Assembly: GCF_030463535.1 (NCBI RefSeq)
Contig: NC_132897.1
Location: forward strand, 5,982,321-6,046,320
Reading direction: 5' to 3'
DNA length: 64,000 nt
Source of the DNA: Salminus brasiliensis
Taxonomy: Eukaryota > Chordata > Actinopteri > Characiformes > Bryconidae
Shown: positions 44,401-52,384 of the stretch, piece after piece
Layout of the letters: each line of letters opens with the position of its first letter
Numbering within the stretch: the first letter of the stretch is position 1
Notes under the pieces: generated by a model
Databases searched by the model: none
Seen by the model: only the letters and a program-made list of their open reading frames with translations
Told to the model about the DNA's origin: nothing
Made by a program: the position numbers and the translations under genes

Positions 44401-46592
44401 TTCTACACACATTTGTGAAAGAATGGGTCGTTCTCAGGAGTGAATGCCAGCGTGGTACCGTGGGTGATGATGTCGTAAATGATATCTTTGTTTGAAAGCT
44501 AAGAATTAAACATTGTTTTAGTGTTTTAGCATGGCGCAGCTCTTTAGACATTCTCTTCGAACTACACTGATAGTTGATGTAACAACCCAACAACCCAGAA
44601 CATTTCATGTTCTACATCCCCTAAAACGTGATAATAAAAAGTGTGTAACCGCTCGGTTGAGTTGTCCAGTTAGGGTAAACAGAATGGCATACTAACATTA
44701 GCTCAGCATAAACATAGCACACAATCATATCGCCAGTTTTTCTGCTAGACTTTTAGATTAGATTTTTTTTTTGTATTTTACCTTTAGATTGGCAGATCTC
44801 AAATCCATTTACTCTTTACCTAATAAGATATGAGCTAGTAGCGCTCATTATTTCTGACGTAACCATGTTAGCTGAGCCTCCTCGAAGAACACAGTGCATT
44901 GAACAGCTATAGCTACAGCTGTCTAGATAGGGAGTTAGCTACAAACATTGCATTTTACTCTAACATGTATATGAGGGATGGACACGTGTCCATGTTTTAT
45001 TGAGCACAGTAGACTTAATTATATTCTAGTTTTATTTTATGACAGTGACTGTTCTGTAATAGAGTTGTCGGTTCATGCCTAGAATTACCCTAACTGGGCA
45101 AGTCAACCAGCTGGTTGCAGAGTAGAGTAAGAGCTGACTTTTGTCCACTTCCATTTATACTCCTCACACTCTCCCTCCCTTTCTGACTGGCACACACACC
45201 TAATCTCTCTTTTCCCCTCCCTTTCTCCCTTCCTTCACTCTCTATCTGTTTCAGTGTCTCTCTCCCTTTCACACACACAAACACACACACAGCAATTCCA
45301 GAAAGTAGACGGGTGCAGTCAGGCTTTCTAGAGCACTGATCTAGAAAGTGATCTGTTGGATAATACAATTTGTCAGTTTATCACAATCCACAACATAGGC
45401 ATGTGAAAAAATGGGACACACCATAAAACCATTTCATTTTTAATATACACTATATGGACAAAAGTATTGGGACACCTGCTAATTGTTTCTTTCAAAAGCA
45501 AAGGTACTCAAAAAAAAGTTTATCCTGCTTTTGTTGGAGTAACTGTCTCTACTGTCCAGGGTAGAAGGCTTTCTACTAGATTTTGAAGAGCACTGCTGTA
45601 AGAATTTGATTGCATTCAGCGACGAGCATTATTGAGGTCAGGATGTTGAAAAATCACCATCCCACCATATCCCCAGTTAGTTCCATTGGGCAAAATTCAT
45701 CAAAGTATTAAAAATATTTCATATTCAAATTTTAAGTATCAAATTTAAATATGTTTAAAAAGACAAAAGCTTTTATGGGGTGTCTTATTGTTATCCTAAT
45801 TAAACAGAGGGTGAGCCCCTGGGCATGTATTAAGTGTAATCTGCCCTGGTCTATTGTAACTTCATTACATTGCTAATGGTGGTTCAACATTAGAAATCCC
45901 TTTTTAGTCTAGGCTTAGGCATAATCTGGGTCTGGGAACCTGGCCCAGAATATCATAATCTAATGAATCCTCTGATGTCTAAGTACTTATTTCTAAGTAA
46001 GAATCTGATCAGAGAACTAAACCCTGAATAGTATAATAGTCTAAGACAGCTAACATTTGGGCTAAAAACGTCTTGTGTGAGTTGGTTTGCAGTGCCGTAT
46101 CTAATTCATGCGCTTGTTTTTCTGGGCTGAGCGTGATAAAAAGCCCACAGTCTCACAATGTAGGTTCAATCTATTCAAATCTCACTGGCTTCCAAAAGCC
46201 AGTGCCCACTCACAGTCCAACAAGTGGGCCCATTGAAAGACCAAGTCATATTTCTGCCCTTCAGCACCACTTTGTCTTTGAGAAGTAGGAAAGGAAACAG
46301 CGATACATTGTGAAACATTCGAACGCGCTCAACACTCATTTTTCACTGTCTAATCCCCGTGAACACAGAGAGCAACTGAGAGCATTAAAATTCCTGTAGC
46401 GCCAAAAGAAAGCCATGCCACAAAGGCAGTCAGGGGGCAGGTTGGACTGACCTATATATAGATGGAGAAACAAGTGCCAATTATTACAGGATTTGAGGGC
46501 GTGGGTGGGGGTGTACGGCAGAATGCGTCTGTATGTATGTGTGTGTGTGTGTGTGTGTCACCTGGTTTGGGTTTGGAGAGGCATCCTCCCAT
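26465..46592 (-). CDS. aifm3: Apoptosis-inducing factor 3, Rieske-type AIF-like oxidoreductase (19 coding exons, 599 aa)
   Basis: Nineteen - strand exons join in frame to 1800 nt including TGA. The N-terminus [10 protein letters not shown] matches human AIFM3 and offers a glycine-2 myristoylation and cysteine-4 palmitoylation context. The Rieske domain has C109-P-H111 and C128-P-W-H131 as [2Fe-2S] ligands. The FAD dinucleotide fold is IIGSGPAA (199-206), with alanine in place of the third glycine. The NAD(P) fold is VIVGTSFIG (336-344). The second FAD motif is GVFAGGD (461-467). The C-terminal AIF domain includes [19 protein letters not shown], and the protein ends [17 protein letters not shown]3 is a mitochondria-associated flavoprotein reported to promote apoptosis; the Rieske centre implies electron transfer, but its physiological substrate is unclear. 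Human AIFM3 is about 605 residues, so the length fits. The gene converges on the GTPase gene with about 5 kb between them. Confidence 0.96.
26883..27500 (-). mobile_element. MITE family A copy, complete
   Basis: Reverse orientation: begins TACACTACATGTCCAAATG and ends near CCAACACTTTTGTCTATA, with the family core between. Lies in aifm3 intron 18. Confidence 0.85.
28151..28255 (-). CDS. aifm3: aifm3 coding exon 18 (residues 551-585)
   Basis: Acceptor TTCTAG|GAGTGA and donor GTGGA|GTAAGT. Encodes [20 protein letters not shown] and IKKRDV. Without splicing, GAG TAA would end the frame right at the donor. Confidence 0.94.
28377..28452 (-). CDS. aifm3: aifm3 coding exon 17 (residues 526-550)
   Basis: Acceptor TCAAAG|GTTATG and donor ACAAA|GTGAGT. 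Encodes [20 protein letters not shown] and VAFYT. Confidence 0.95.
28549..28647 (-). CDS. aifm3: aifm3 coding exon 16 (residues 493-525)
   Basis: Acceptor CTGCAG|GGAGGG and donor TGCAG|GTAAAG. Encodes [16 protein letters not shown] and [17 protein letters not shown]. Confidence 0.95.
28650..29210. repeat. Local duplication in aifm3 intron 15 plus SINE-like insert
   Basis: The segment at about 28655-28738 (GTAAATGAGGTGGGTTCAGC onward) is repeated at about 29105-29205. Between them lies a repeat (28767-29101) with CCTAATGGGTAGAGAAAG and ACCGGCTCAATCCCC, which resemble tRNA A and B boxes. That repeat recurs at 30310-30600. Confidence 0.75.
29562..29740 (-). mobile_element. MITE family A fragment
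   Basis: Contains AATATGTCCAAATGTTTGTG and AATAGGACTTCCTGGAGCAG. Truncated after the first third. Confidence 0.8.
30094..30211 (-). CDS. aifm3: aifm3 coding exon 15 (residues 454-492, second FAD motif)
   Basis: Acceptor TTTCAG|ATGATG and donor CCATG|GTATGT. Encodes [20 protein letters not shown], whose GGD aspartate contacts FAD in this family, and later [11 protein letters not shown]. Confidence 0.96.
30310..30600 (+). repeat. SINE-like repeat, second copy
   Basis: Near-identical to 28767-29101: TTTATCACTCTTAAGGCTGA, GGGGGACAAACCTCCAGTTA, GGGCCTAATGGGTAGAGAAA and GGTCACCGGCTCAATCCCC. Confidence 0.75.
30774..30850 (-). CDS. aifm3: aifm3 coding exon 14 (residues 428-453)
   Basis: Acceptor CTTCAG|GTTCAA and donor AACAAG|GTGCAG. 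Encodes [20 protein letters not shown] and ITVNK. Confidence 0.94.
30940..31003 (-). CDS. aifm3: aifm3 coding exon 13 (residues 407-427)
   Basis: Acceptor TTTCAG|TTAAAA and donor GCAG|GTGAGA. Encodes [20 protein letters not shown]. Confidence 0.94.
31095..31440 (-). mobile_element. MITE family A copy, partial
   Basis: Reverse copy from GTAGAATAGGACTCTCTGGA to CCCAATACTTTTGTCCAAAT. Lies between aifm3 exons 12 and 13. Confidence 0.8.
32126..32190. repeat. (GA)n microsatellite
   Basis: GAGAGA run with CAAGAGAGAGAG interruptions, about 50 bp from the aifm3 exon 12 donor. Confidence 0.95.
32243..32314 (-). CDS. aifm3: aifm3 coding exon 12 (residues 383-406)
   Basis: Acceptor GGCAG|CTGTTT and donor GGACAG|GTATCC. 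Encodes [20 protein letters not shown] and HHGQ. Confidence 0.93.
32560..32980 (+). mobile_element. tRNA-derived SINE (family S), interrupted + strand copy
   Basis: The A-box-like GGTGGCTCAGCGGTTAGA at 32565 is separated by inserted sequence from the B-box-like GGGTTCGATTCCCGGGC at about 32773. The SINE body follows (TACTCACTGCCCCTAG, AGATGGGTTAAATACGGAGG, TTTCGCTGTACAGTGAC) with a T-rich end. Confidence 0.8.
32983..33263 (-). mobile_element. tRNA-derived SINE (family S), intact - strand copy
   Basis: The - strand carries the A box TGGCTCAGCGGTTAGAGCGC, the B box GGTTCGATTCCCGGGCTCG, GAGCAAGGCCATTTACC, then ATGGGTTAAATGCGGAGG and the end ATATGTGCACC. It lies tail to tail with the + strand copy. 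Confidence 0.85.
33460..33985. repeat. AT-rich palindromic block with perfect 33-bp inverted repeat
   Basis: TACAGCAGTGATATAGACGT and onward (33501-33533) has its exact reverse complement at 33566-33598 with a 32-bp AT-rich loop. The right arm recurs at 33744-33776. The intervening ATTATAATATTATA and ATATATATACATATTAATA blocks are themselves palindromic and duplicated. Confidence 0.9.
34010..34200. other. CpG-rich segment of unknown nature in aifm3 intron 11
   Basis: GTTCCGGCCCTGCGAGCTGA, GACCGCGCTGCTATTGC, CCTCCGCGGAACGCCG: unusually CpG-dense against an AT-rich background, immediately beside the palindromic block. No open frame or splice context suggests a gene. It may belong to an unrecognised transposon. 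Confidence 0.45.
35465..35497. repeat. (GTT)n microsatellite
   Basis: Eleven GTT triplets on the + strand just past the aifm3 exon 11 donor; glutamine or threonine runs in nearby frames are artefacts. Confidence 0.95.
35555..35670 (-). CDS. aifm3: aifm3 coding exon 11 (residues 344-382)
   Basis: Acceptor TTCAG|GCATGG and donor ATGAAG|GTGAGA. Encodes [20 protein letters not shown] and later [12 protein letters not shown] (GTT)n tract lies 58 bp past the donor. Confidence 0.95.
36604..36734 (-). CDS. aifm3: aifm3 coding exon 10 (residues 300-343, NAD fold)
   Basis: Acceptor TTGCAG|ACCCAA and donor TATTG|GTGAGT. Encodes [18 protein letters not shown] and the NAD-binding loop VIVGTSFIG. Confidence 0.95.
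37202..37293 (-). CDS. aifm3: aifm3 coding exon 9 (residues 270-299)
   Basis: Acceptor CTCCAG|GCTGTA and donor AGCAA|GTAAGG. Encodes [13 protein letters not shown] and [10 protein letters not shown], the ATG-type signature of pyridine nucleotide-disulfide oxidoreductases. Confidence 0.95.
37958..38044 (-). CDS. aifm3: aifm3 coding exon 8 (residues 241-269)
   Basis: Acceptor TTCCAG|TGTTTA and donor AAAGAA|GTGAGT. Encodes [20 protein letters not shown] and onward, less conserved than the neighbouring exons. Confidence 0.92.
38115..38552 (+). mobile_element. MITE family A copy
   Basis: Left ACACCATATGTCCGAAGG, interior GCATTAGTGAGGTCAGG, right end TTTGGACATATAGTGTA. Confidence 0.8.
38686..38798 (-). 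CDS. aifm3: aifm3 coding exon 7 (residues 203-240)
   Basis: Acceptor TCTCAG|GTCCTG and donor AGTAAG|GTTTGT. Encodes [20 protein letters not shown] and later [10 protein letters not shown], strongly like human AIFM3. Confidence 0.95.
39648..40150 (+). mobile_element. MITE family A copy, near complete
   Basis: Left TACACTATATGGACAAAGG, full interior, right part GGGTGTCCACCGACATT. Lies between aifm3 exons 6 and 7. Confidence 0.85.
40240..40336 (-). CDS. aifm3: aifm3 coding exon 6 (residues 171-202)
   Basis: Acceptor TCACAG|GCTCTC and donor ATCAG|GTTAGA. Encodes [14 protein letters not shown], then the strand HVLIIGS that opens the FAD-binding fold. Confidence 0.94.
40438..40482 (-). CDS. aifm3: aifm3 coding exon 5 (residues 156-170)
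   Basis: Acceptor GCCGCAG|GTCAGA and donor AAGCAG|GTAAAA. A 45-nt exon encoding [15 protein letters not shown]. It is too short to show as an open frame, but phase and homology fit. Confidence 0.92.
40770..40990. repeat. GGTTGCTATGGTGTTGCTA minisatellite
   Basis: Degenerate units GTGGTTGCTATGATGTTGCTA and GGTATCCTGGGTGGTTGCC in aifm3 intron 4. A second array of the same type lies at about 42180-42380 in intron 2. Confidence 0.8.
41199..41308 (-). CDS. aifm3: aifm3 coding exon 4 (residues 119-155, Rieske C-x2-H)
   Basis: Acceptor CTGCAG|GAGTCC and donor TTCAG|GTATAT. Encodes [20 protein letters not shown] and then PGLDSL, with the second ligand pair. Confidence 0.96.
41750..41859 (-). CDS. 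aifm3: aifm3 coding exon 3 (residues 82-118, Rieske C-x-H)
   Basis: Acceptor GTGGCAG|AATGCG and donor TAAGG|GTGAGG. Encodes [14 protein letters not shown], carrying the first two iron-sulfur ligands. Confidence 0.96.
42180..42385. repeat. GGTTGCTATGG minisatellite, second array
   Basis: TGCTATGGAGTGGTTGCAAT, TTGCAGGTGGTTGC and TTTTAGGTGGTTGCTGAG units of the same repeat type as 40770-40990. Confidence 0.8.
42590..42846 (+). mobile_element. Possible LINE 3' tail
   Basis: Ends AATGACAATAAAGTTGAATC followed by TATCTGTCTATCTAATC, a 3' end typical of several fish non-LTR retrotransposons. No reverse-transcriptase reading frame is present. Confidence 0.4.
43450..43663 (-). CDS. aifm3: aifm3 coding exon 2 (residues 11-81)
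   Basis: Acceptor TTTGCAG|TTGAGG and donor GGACA|GTGAGT. Encodes [17 protein letters not shown], a variable linker, then [15 protein letters not shown] at the start of the Rieske domain. Confidence 0.95.
44305..44475 (+). mobile_element. Tc1/mariner-type element end
   Basis: Starts ACACTATATTGCCAAAAGT, then GAATTCAGGTGTTCTAATCA and GCATGCAGACTGCTTCTACA. This is a widespread fish Tc1-like nonautonomous element; the other end is not clearly visible. Confidence 0.6.
45446..45690 (+). mobile_element. MITE family A copy, 3'-truncated
   Basis: TACACTATATGGACAAAAGT through ATCACCATCCCACCATATCC, then the match stops. Confidence 0.85.
46534..46559. repeat. (TG)n microsatellite at the aifm3 exon 1 donor
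   Basis: On the transcribed strand this is (CA)n starting immediately after the GTGA of the donor at 46561. Confidence 0.95.
46562..46592 (-). CDS. aifm3: aifm3 coding exon 1 (residues 1-10)
   Basis: ATG at 46592-46590 encodes [10 protein letters not shown], nearly identical to human AIFM3. The donor CCAG|GTGACA runs straight into a (CA)n tract. Upstream, CACTCACCAG|GCC is a plausible acceptor for a 5' UTR portion. Confidence 0.92.
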
Positions 46593-47004
46593 GGTGGGCC
46601 CAGAGTGAAGCCAGGAGGCCTGGTGAGTGGGAAGCCCAGGGCAGAATCAGACGTTCAGGGTGGACTGTAGAGTCTACGGGTGGACCCGGCGCTGCAGTAG
46701 CGAAGTTCGGGCCTGCCTGGCCCGCTTGGCCATATCAGAAATCAGCCACTGCACATAGCCTGAGGAGGGAGGACAACAGGGCTAGAAACCTACTCTGAAG
46801 AACCAACAAATACACTTAAAAATAAAGGCACTACAAAGGGTTGATGCCATAGGATAACCACTTTTGGCTCCGTAAAGAGTCCTTTTCCTAAAAAAGCTGA
46901 ACCTGTAAAGTGGTTAAGGACCATTACATTGAGTTCTTTTGACCTGTTAAAGGTTTTTCACTGACAAATCTCTTCATGGAAACATTTATGGATAGTTCTT
47001 CCTT

Positions 47005-47008
<4 letters not shown>

Positions 47009-47059
<51 letters not shown>
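47009..47059. repeat. (AT)n microsatellite
   Basis: About 50 bp of AT dinucleotides upstream of the Tc1 relic. Another (AT)n followed by (GATA)n lies at 47568-47634. Confidence 0.95.
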
Positions 47060-47060
<1 letters not shown>

Positions 47061-47158
47061 CTGCCTTCCTGTCAGCTGTGACACAAGTTCAGAACTGTAT
47101 AAATGGGGAACCAAACCAATCTTAGGAGGTCCATAAGTCCTAAAAAATCTCCAGGAAA

Positions 47159-47510
47159 ATGCCAAAAAAAGACCAGCAAGTACTGAAAGCAAATGTCAAA
47201 CCACTTGTTATAAAGCTGAAGCAAAAACAATGGGATAATGATCCAAAACAAACCTCAAATTCCACCATGGACTATCTGAAAACACCCAAACTGAAGTTTT
47301 CGGAATGGCCTTTGACTGAAGGAATGAACCCTGACCTAAATGTCATAGAGAATGTGTGAATAGACTTTAAACTAGCTCACCCAAGAGTATCTCATAACTA
47401 AAGGCTTTCAGTGAGAAAAAACTAAAATAATGTAGATGCTACAAAAAGCATCAGAGCAAGCCATGGTTTCTGCCAAAGTTGGTGTTACTAAATACTGGTG
47501 CCAAACTTTT
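47159..47510 (+). pseudogene. Tc1-like transposase fragment
   Basis: Encodes QWDNDPKQTSNSTMDYLK and then PDLNVIEN. These match the second aspartate block and the NPDLNPIEN glutamate block of Tc1 DDE transposases. An in-frame stop follows at IENV*, and the N-terminal DNA-binding part is missing, so the copy is dead. Confidence 0.8.
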
Positions 47511-47565
47511 GATTTCCTAATATTTTTATGCATTGAAAGACTGTAATTGTGCATTAGCAGTTGCT

Positions 47566-47616
<51 letters not shown>

Positions 47617-47828
47617 TAGATAGATAGATAGATAGATGCTACAACTTTACAAATGTTCAGTTGGAAAAAAAAATGTTGTTAGGCAAAGGGTGTCCAAACT
47701 TTCGCATACCACTGTATACAGAACACTCAAGCCAATTAATTTTAGATATCCATATCTTATAGCACCACCATGCTAATATGCAATTAGAGACTGTAGCCCT
47801 ATTACCACACTATTTAGAAAGGTAGGTA

Positions 47829-48330
47829 CATTAAATGTCCAAATGTTTGTGGACACCCCTTCTAACGAATGTATTCAGCTACTTTAAGTTGCACCCATTG
47901 CACACATGGCTTACCTAGTCCCTGTAGACAAAAACAAATACTGTCAGTAGAATAGCACTCTCTGCAGCAGATAAATATAAACAAATTGGCACCATGCTGC
48001 CTAATGCCAGGGGTGGGCTAGAGGAGTATAAGACCCCCCAGTATTGAGCTGTGGAGCAGTGGTACTACTCTGGAATGATGATGGGTGCCTTATCCAGTAC
48101 TTTTGGGATCATTTGGTGATGGTGGAGGTGGGATGGTGATCGTCCAACATCCTGCCCTAACTAATACTCTCCTCTCACTGCTGAATGCAATCAAATCCTC
48201 ACAGCAGTGCTCCTCCAAAATCTAGCAGAAAGCCTTCTTTCCTGGACACTTTTTTTAAGTACCTCTGATTTCGGTAGGGGGAAAAAAACAATGAAAGATC
48301 AGACGTCCAAATACTTTTGTCAATGCAATT
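47829..48330 (-). mobile_element. MITE family A copy, near complete
   Basis: Starts TTAAATGTCCAAATGTTTGT, includes CCCCCAGTATTGAGCTGTGG, ends AATACTTTTGTCAATGC. Confidence 0.85.
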
Positions 48331-49167
48331 TAGGTAGGTAGATGGATGGATGACTGAATGGTTGGATAGATAGACTGATAGATTAGATAAACAGCTATGC
48401 TGGGAAAGGTCACCTAACCTACTGGAGAATTATTAATCACATTAATCACATCACACAGGTGCCAGCAGTAATCACATGCAAATACACCAGATGTTATATT
48501 CGTCTGGTCTGTCTGCTTTCAGATTACATAATTAGGAGCCAAAACAGAAGAAAACAGCTCAAAGCTGCTGAATAAAAACATTTCATTTGGGCCAGCAAAC
48601 GCTGATTAATACCCAGCCTGGCCCCCATGCTTATCATCTTACAGGAGACCAACTTGACTCTTGATTCCCAGTTTGCTACAGTTCCCTGTGTCCTTTAAAA
48701 GATAACCGGGAAAAGTGTCAAACCAATAACACTTCAGTCCAGCCTACATTGACCCTGTCATTTATTCCTCAGCTCATTTCTAGGGTGTTAATTTTGTATA
48801 TTAATGGCCACTGCTCTCACTGGCTGTCTCAGAGGAAGGGATGGGAAAGGGTGTGTGGCTTTGTAAGTCAGTATGGCTACCACAGAGACAGGCCTACAGT
48901 TTTTTTAAGCTTGTTAACAGTAAAAGACCAGATGGAGACACTAAATCACGAGCGTGAGCTGACAGAGTTTGTATACAAACCCTGTAATTCGCTTTGAAAT
49001 CAGCTTTTGATTAGCCCCATTAAGATGCTAATCTCCACTAGCTGCATAATGGAGATTTGCCTGTTACATTAGCATCAAGCTAACAGTGGTGATTTTGTTT
49101 TTCTTGGATGTTTGTTTAAAAGTCAGAACCTTTTTCTTAGAGAGGGATAATTTGGTGATGGTGGCAT

Positions 49168-49338
49168 GTGTTAGGGGCAGTGAGTACACACACACACCCA
49201 GAGCGGTGGGCAGCCAACTCCAGAGAGGGTAAAGGGTTTTGCTCAAGGGCCCAACAGTGGCAGCTTGCCGAGCCCGGGAATCGAACCCACAACCTTGTTA
49301 TCAATATCCTGGCGCTCTAACCGCTGAGCCACCGCTGC
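49168..49338 (-). mobile_element. tRNA-derived SINE (family S), 3'-truncated
   Basis: The - strand reads GGTGGCTCAGCGGTTAGAGC, then GGTTCGATTCCCGGGCTCGG and the SINE body up to TACTCACTGCCCCTAACAC. Confidence 0.85.
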
Positions 49339-50387
49339 TCTACGGAGTCTACTTTATGCAGACTCCAAAGATCCTTAGATAGAAGAATCTTAGAGACTAC
49401 TGAACACAAAAGCCAGTATGGAGGCAGTAAACTCGACACTACACTTCGCCCAAGTACTTTAGTCAGCTATTGGAGACAGCGAGCGACTCTGCCGTTCCGA
49501 CACCCAGGAGAAGTTCATTCCACCGCTTCAGTGCCAGGACAGGAAAAAAGCCTGGACGCTTGTCTTCCGTGGATCTTAAAGGATCTTAAAGTTTCATACT
49601 TGAAGCTCGAAGGGCTCTTGTTACAGATTGGTTATCTAACTCAGATCTGCAGAAAAGCATGTGAGAATGCACGACAGCAGAAAACCACATCGGGTTCCTC
49701 GTTTGTCAAACAAGATCAGAAAGCTGAGGCTGCAGTGGGCCCAGGCTCACCAGCACCAAAACACTGGACAGACAAGACTGGAAAAACATGGCCTGGTCTG
49801 ACGAGTCTCCATTTCTGCTGAGGTAGGGTCAGAATTGGGTGACAACAGCCCGAATCCATGGATTTTACTGGCACTGTGTCAACGGTACAGGCTGGTGGAG
49901 CTGCTGTCTCAGCCAACAATGGGCTCACATAGGTGGAATGTGGGCTAGATGGGTTCGAGATGGGCATGGGCTCTGAGCAGGTTTGTAAATGTGTTGTTAC
50001 TGAGACTCATTTGGACTTTGCAAATGGACCCCATCATTACACCCCACCTTAATCTCACATGGGTCCCATATAGGCTCCATGTGCAGTGTATAACCCAGAT
50101 GGGGCTCATATTCAACCCCTCCTGGTCCCATCCCTGACCCTGGTGGGCATCCATATGTTAGGCATGTTGTTTGGTGTAATGGTGTAGGGAATGTTTACTT
50201 GGTACAGGCTACTTGAGTATTGCTGCTGACCATATGCATCCCTTCATGATCACAACTGACCCATCTTCTAACGTCTAACTCCAGCATGACGATGCACCAT
50301 GTCACAAAGCAGAAGTCCTCTTAAAGTGGCTTCATGAACATGACAATGAGTTCACTGCTCTTCAGTGGCCTGCCAAGTCAAACTGAA

Positions 50388-51171
50388 CAGAGCTGGTCCA
50401 AGGTTGTGGGTTCGATTCCTGGGCTCGGCAAGCTGCCACTGTTGGGCCCTTGAGCAAGGCCCTTTACCCTCTCTGCTCCCCGGGCGCTGGAGTTGGCTGC
50501 CCACCGCTCTGGGTGTGTGTATGTACTCACTGCCCCTAACACGTGTGTGTGTGAGTGTGTGTTCACTACCAGATGGGTTAAATGCGGAGGACACATTTCG
50601 CTGTACAGTGCACACTGTACAGTGACAAATACATGCACCTGCACCTTTTTTTTACCTTTACTCGAATTACGCAGCCACTTAGGGCCCCAGCGCCACCAGG
50701 GGGCCCCCAAGAGCACCGAGCTATAATGAAAAATGTATATATATTTTAAAAATACCATTGAATAATAAAACTTCAGAATTTTATATACATTTATTTTCAT
50801 TGTTGGGACACCAATACTAGGTTGATAAAGGCCCAGGCGCTTTAGCATATTGCACAATATCTCTCTCTCAGCAAATCGCTCCAAGAAAATGTAAAAAATC
50901 CCATATGCACATCTGTTTAAAACTTAAAACTAAAATTTACACAACATTTTTGTAAGTTTGCTACTCCTGTAAGGTTAAAAACAGGATCCAGAATGACACC
51001 AGTATGATGTCAGCTAATTACAAATAATGCTAATGATGGGTACGTTACACACACACAGTGTAGCCTGTGTCTCCATATGGAATGATGAAGCATCTGGTGT
51101 TGAGATGGTAGTATGGGAGGGCCCCAAATGAAAATCTGCTTATGGTCCCATAAAGGCTTGGGCCGGCCCTG
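50388..51171 (+). mobile_element. hAT-like nonautonomous element inside the Tc1 relic
   Basis: Left end CAGAGCTGGTCCAAGG and right end ending GGGCCGGCCCTG are imperfect inverted repeats. The flanks AAACTGAA (50380-50387) and AATCTGAA (51172-51179) form an 8-bp target duplication with one mismatch, the size made by hAT transposases. Removing the insert rejoins the transposase reading around WPAKS and LNLVE. Confidence 0.75.
50395..50660 (+). mobile_element. tRNA-derived SINE (family S) nested in the hAT element
   Basis: 5'-truncated: begins at the B box GTGGGTTCGATTCCTGGGC, continues GAGCAAGGCCCTTTACCCTC, GATGGGTTAAATGCGGAGG, and ends ACATGCACCTGCACC with a T run. Confidence 0.85.
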
Positions 51172-52384
51172 AATCTGAATCTCGTAGAACGCCTTTGGGC
51201 TGTGGTAGAACGGGGGATTCACAGCATGAACGTGCTTCTGAAAAATGTGCAGGAATTGCATGATGCAGGAATGCCAACATGGACCAGAATCTCAAAAGGA
51301 ATGCCTCCAATACCTTGTGGGGTCCATGCCATTAAGAGCTGAGGCTGTTTTGAGAGCAAAATGAGGCCCTACCTAGTATTACTGTATGTGAACTGGCAGG
51401 AGGACATAGGCTTGTTTACTTTATCTCCTCTAAGTGAATGTTTCTGTGCTGTCTTTGGGAACGTGTGAATGAGACCATGTTATTGTATCCACGGTGATGG
51501 GAACAGGGGTGTAAAAGTCTCCTTATACAAGAGAGAATCTGTCCAGAGCCAGAAATCCTTCAGCTATTCAGCTCCACTCCAGCCAATGAGCAGTTAAACT
51601 GTCAGTCACTCTCTACTGGAAGAAGTTTAGATACACCAGTAAAGTAGAAGCCTTGTAAATACCATTAACTGGTATTATGTAATGTAATTATGTGTAATTA
51701 CTATTGCTGCTGCTGTGCTACACAGGAACCTCTAGGTTCTCCATTTAATGAGGATAAGAGAATTTCCACCAAGTAAACTCACTTAAACTAAGCAAAGAAA
51801 GGCAAAGCTTAGCCGTGACCAAGCTGAAGCACTGCTGTGATGAAAAAGTGGAGGAAATAATTGATGTTGGGTAAAGCACACAAGCCATTGGTAAGCTATA
51901 CAGTCACAATAGCAAGAAGTTCTGGTGTTGAGCTCAAGCACAACATTTAAATGCTCAGACAGCTTTTCAGGGACTCGAGTAAAAGGAGCAATTGATATTC
52001 ACATCACACCCAAAGGTCCTTGAAGTGGCGAGTGGAAAGAACAATAGTGCTCCTTAATGAGGGAGAGGTCCAGTGTATCCCACAGAGCGCACAGGAACGG
52101 AAACAAGCCCACGGCTAAAGTGCTGAGGCATCTGAAACTTTAACGCTCCCTGTAGCAAGACCCTCTTTATGTTTGATAGCATGAAATCAAGGCAAGTTGT
52201 TTGCAGCCCTTGTACTGTCCTACAGGGCCATGTGTGGCTTGGTTCTACTGGCTATGTTCTGTTGGTTTGAGGTTCTGTTGGTGTCATATCTAGGCTACTG
52301 CAGTTGTGCACTGTGGTATTTCTGTATATTGACTCTCTATATTATGCTATATCTGTTGTTGTTATATACTGTGCTAAAAAAGCA

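Larger units (their letters stand above)
49740..51350 (+). pseudogene. Tc1-like transposase relic broken by nested insertions
   Basis: Fragments read WPGLTSLHFC near 49790, QHDDAPCHKAEVLLKWLHEH at about 50285, ALQWPAK at about 50360, then after the insertion LNLVER.WAVVERGIHSMN and CGVHAIKS near 51330. The order and the HDDAPCH and WPAKS...LNLVE blocks match Tc1-family DDE transposases. It carries stops, an unrelated insert at about 49900-50170 and a hAT-like element at 50388-51171. Confidence 0.75.
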
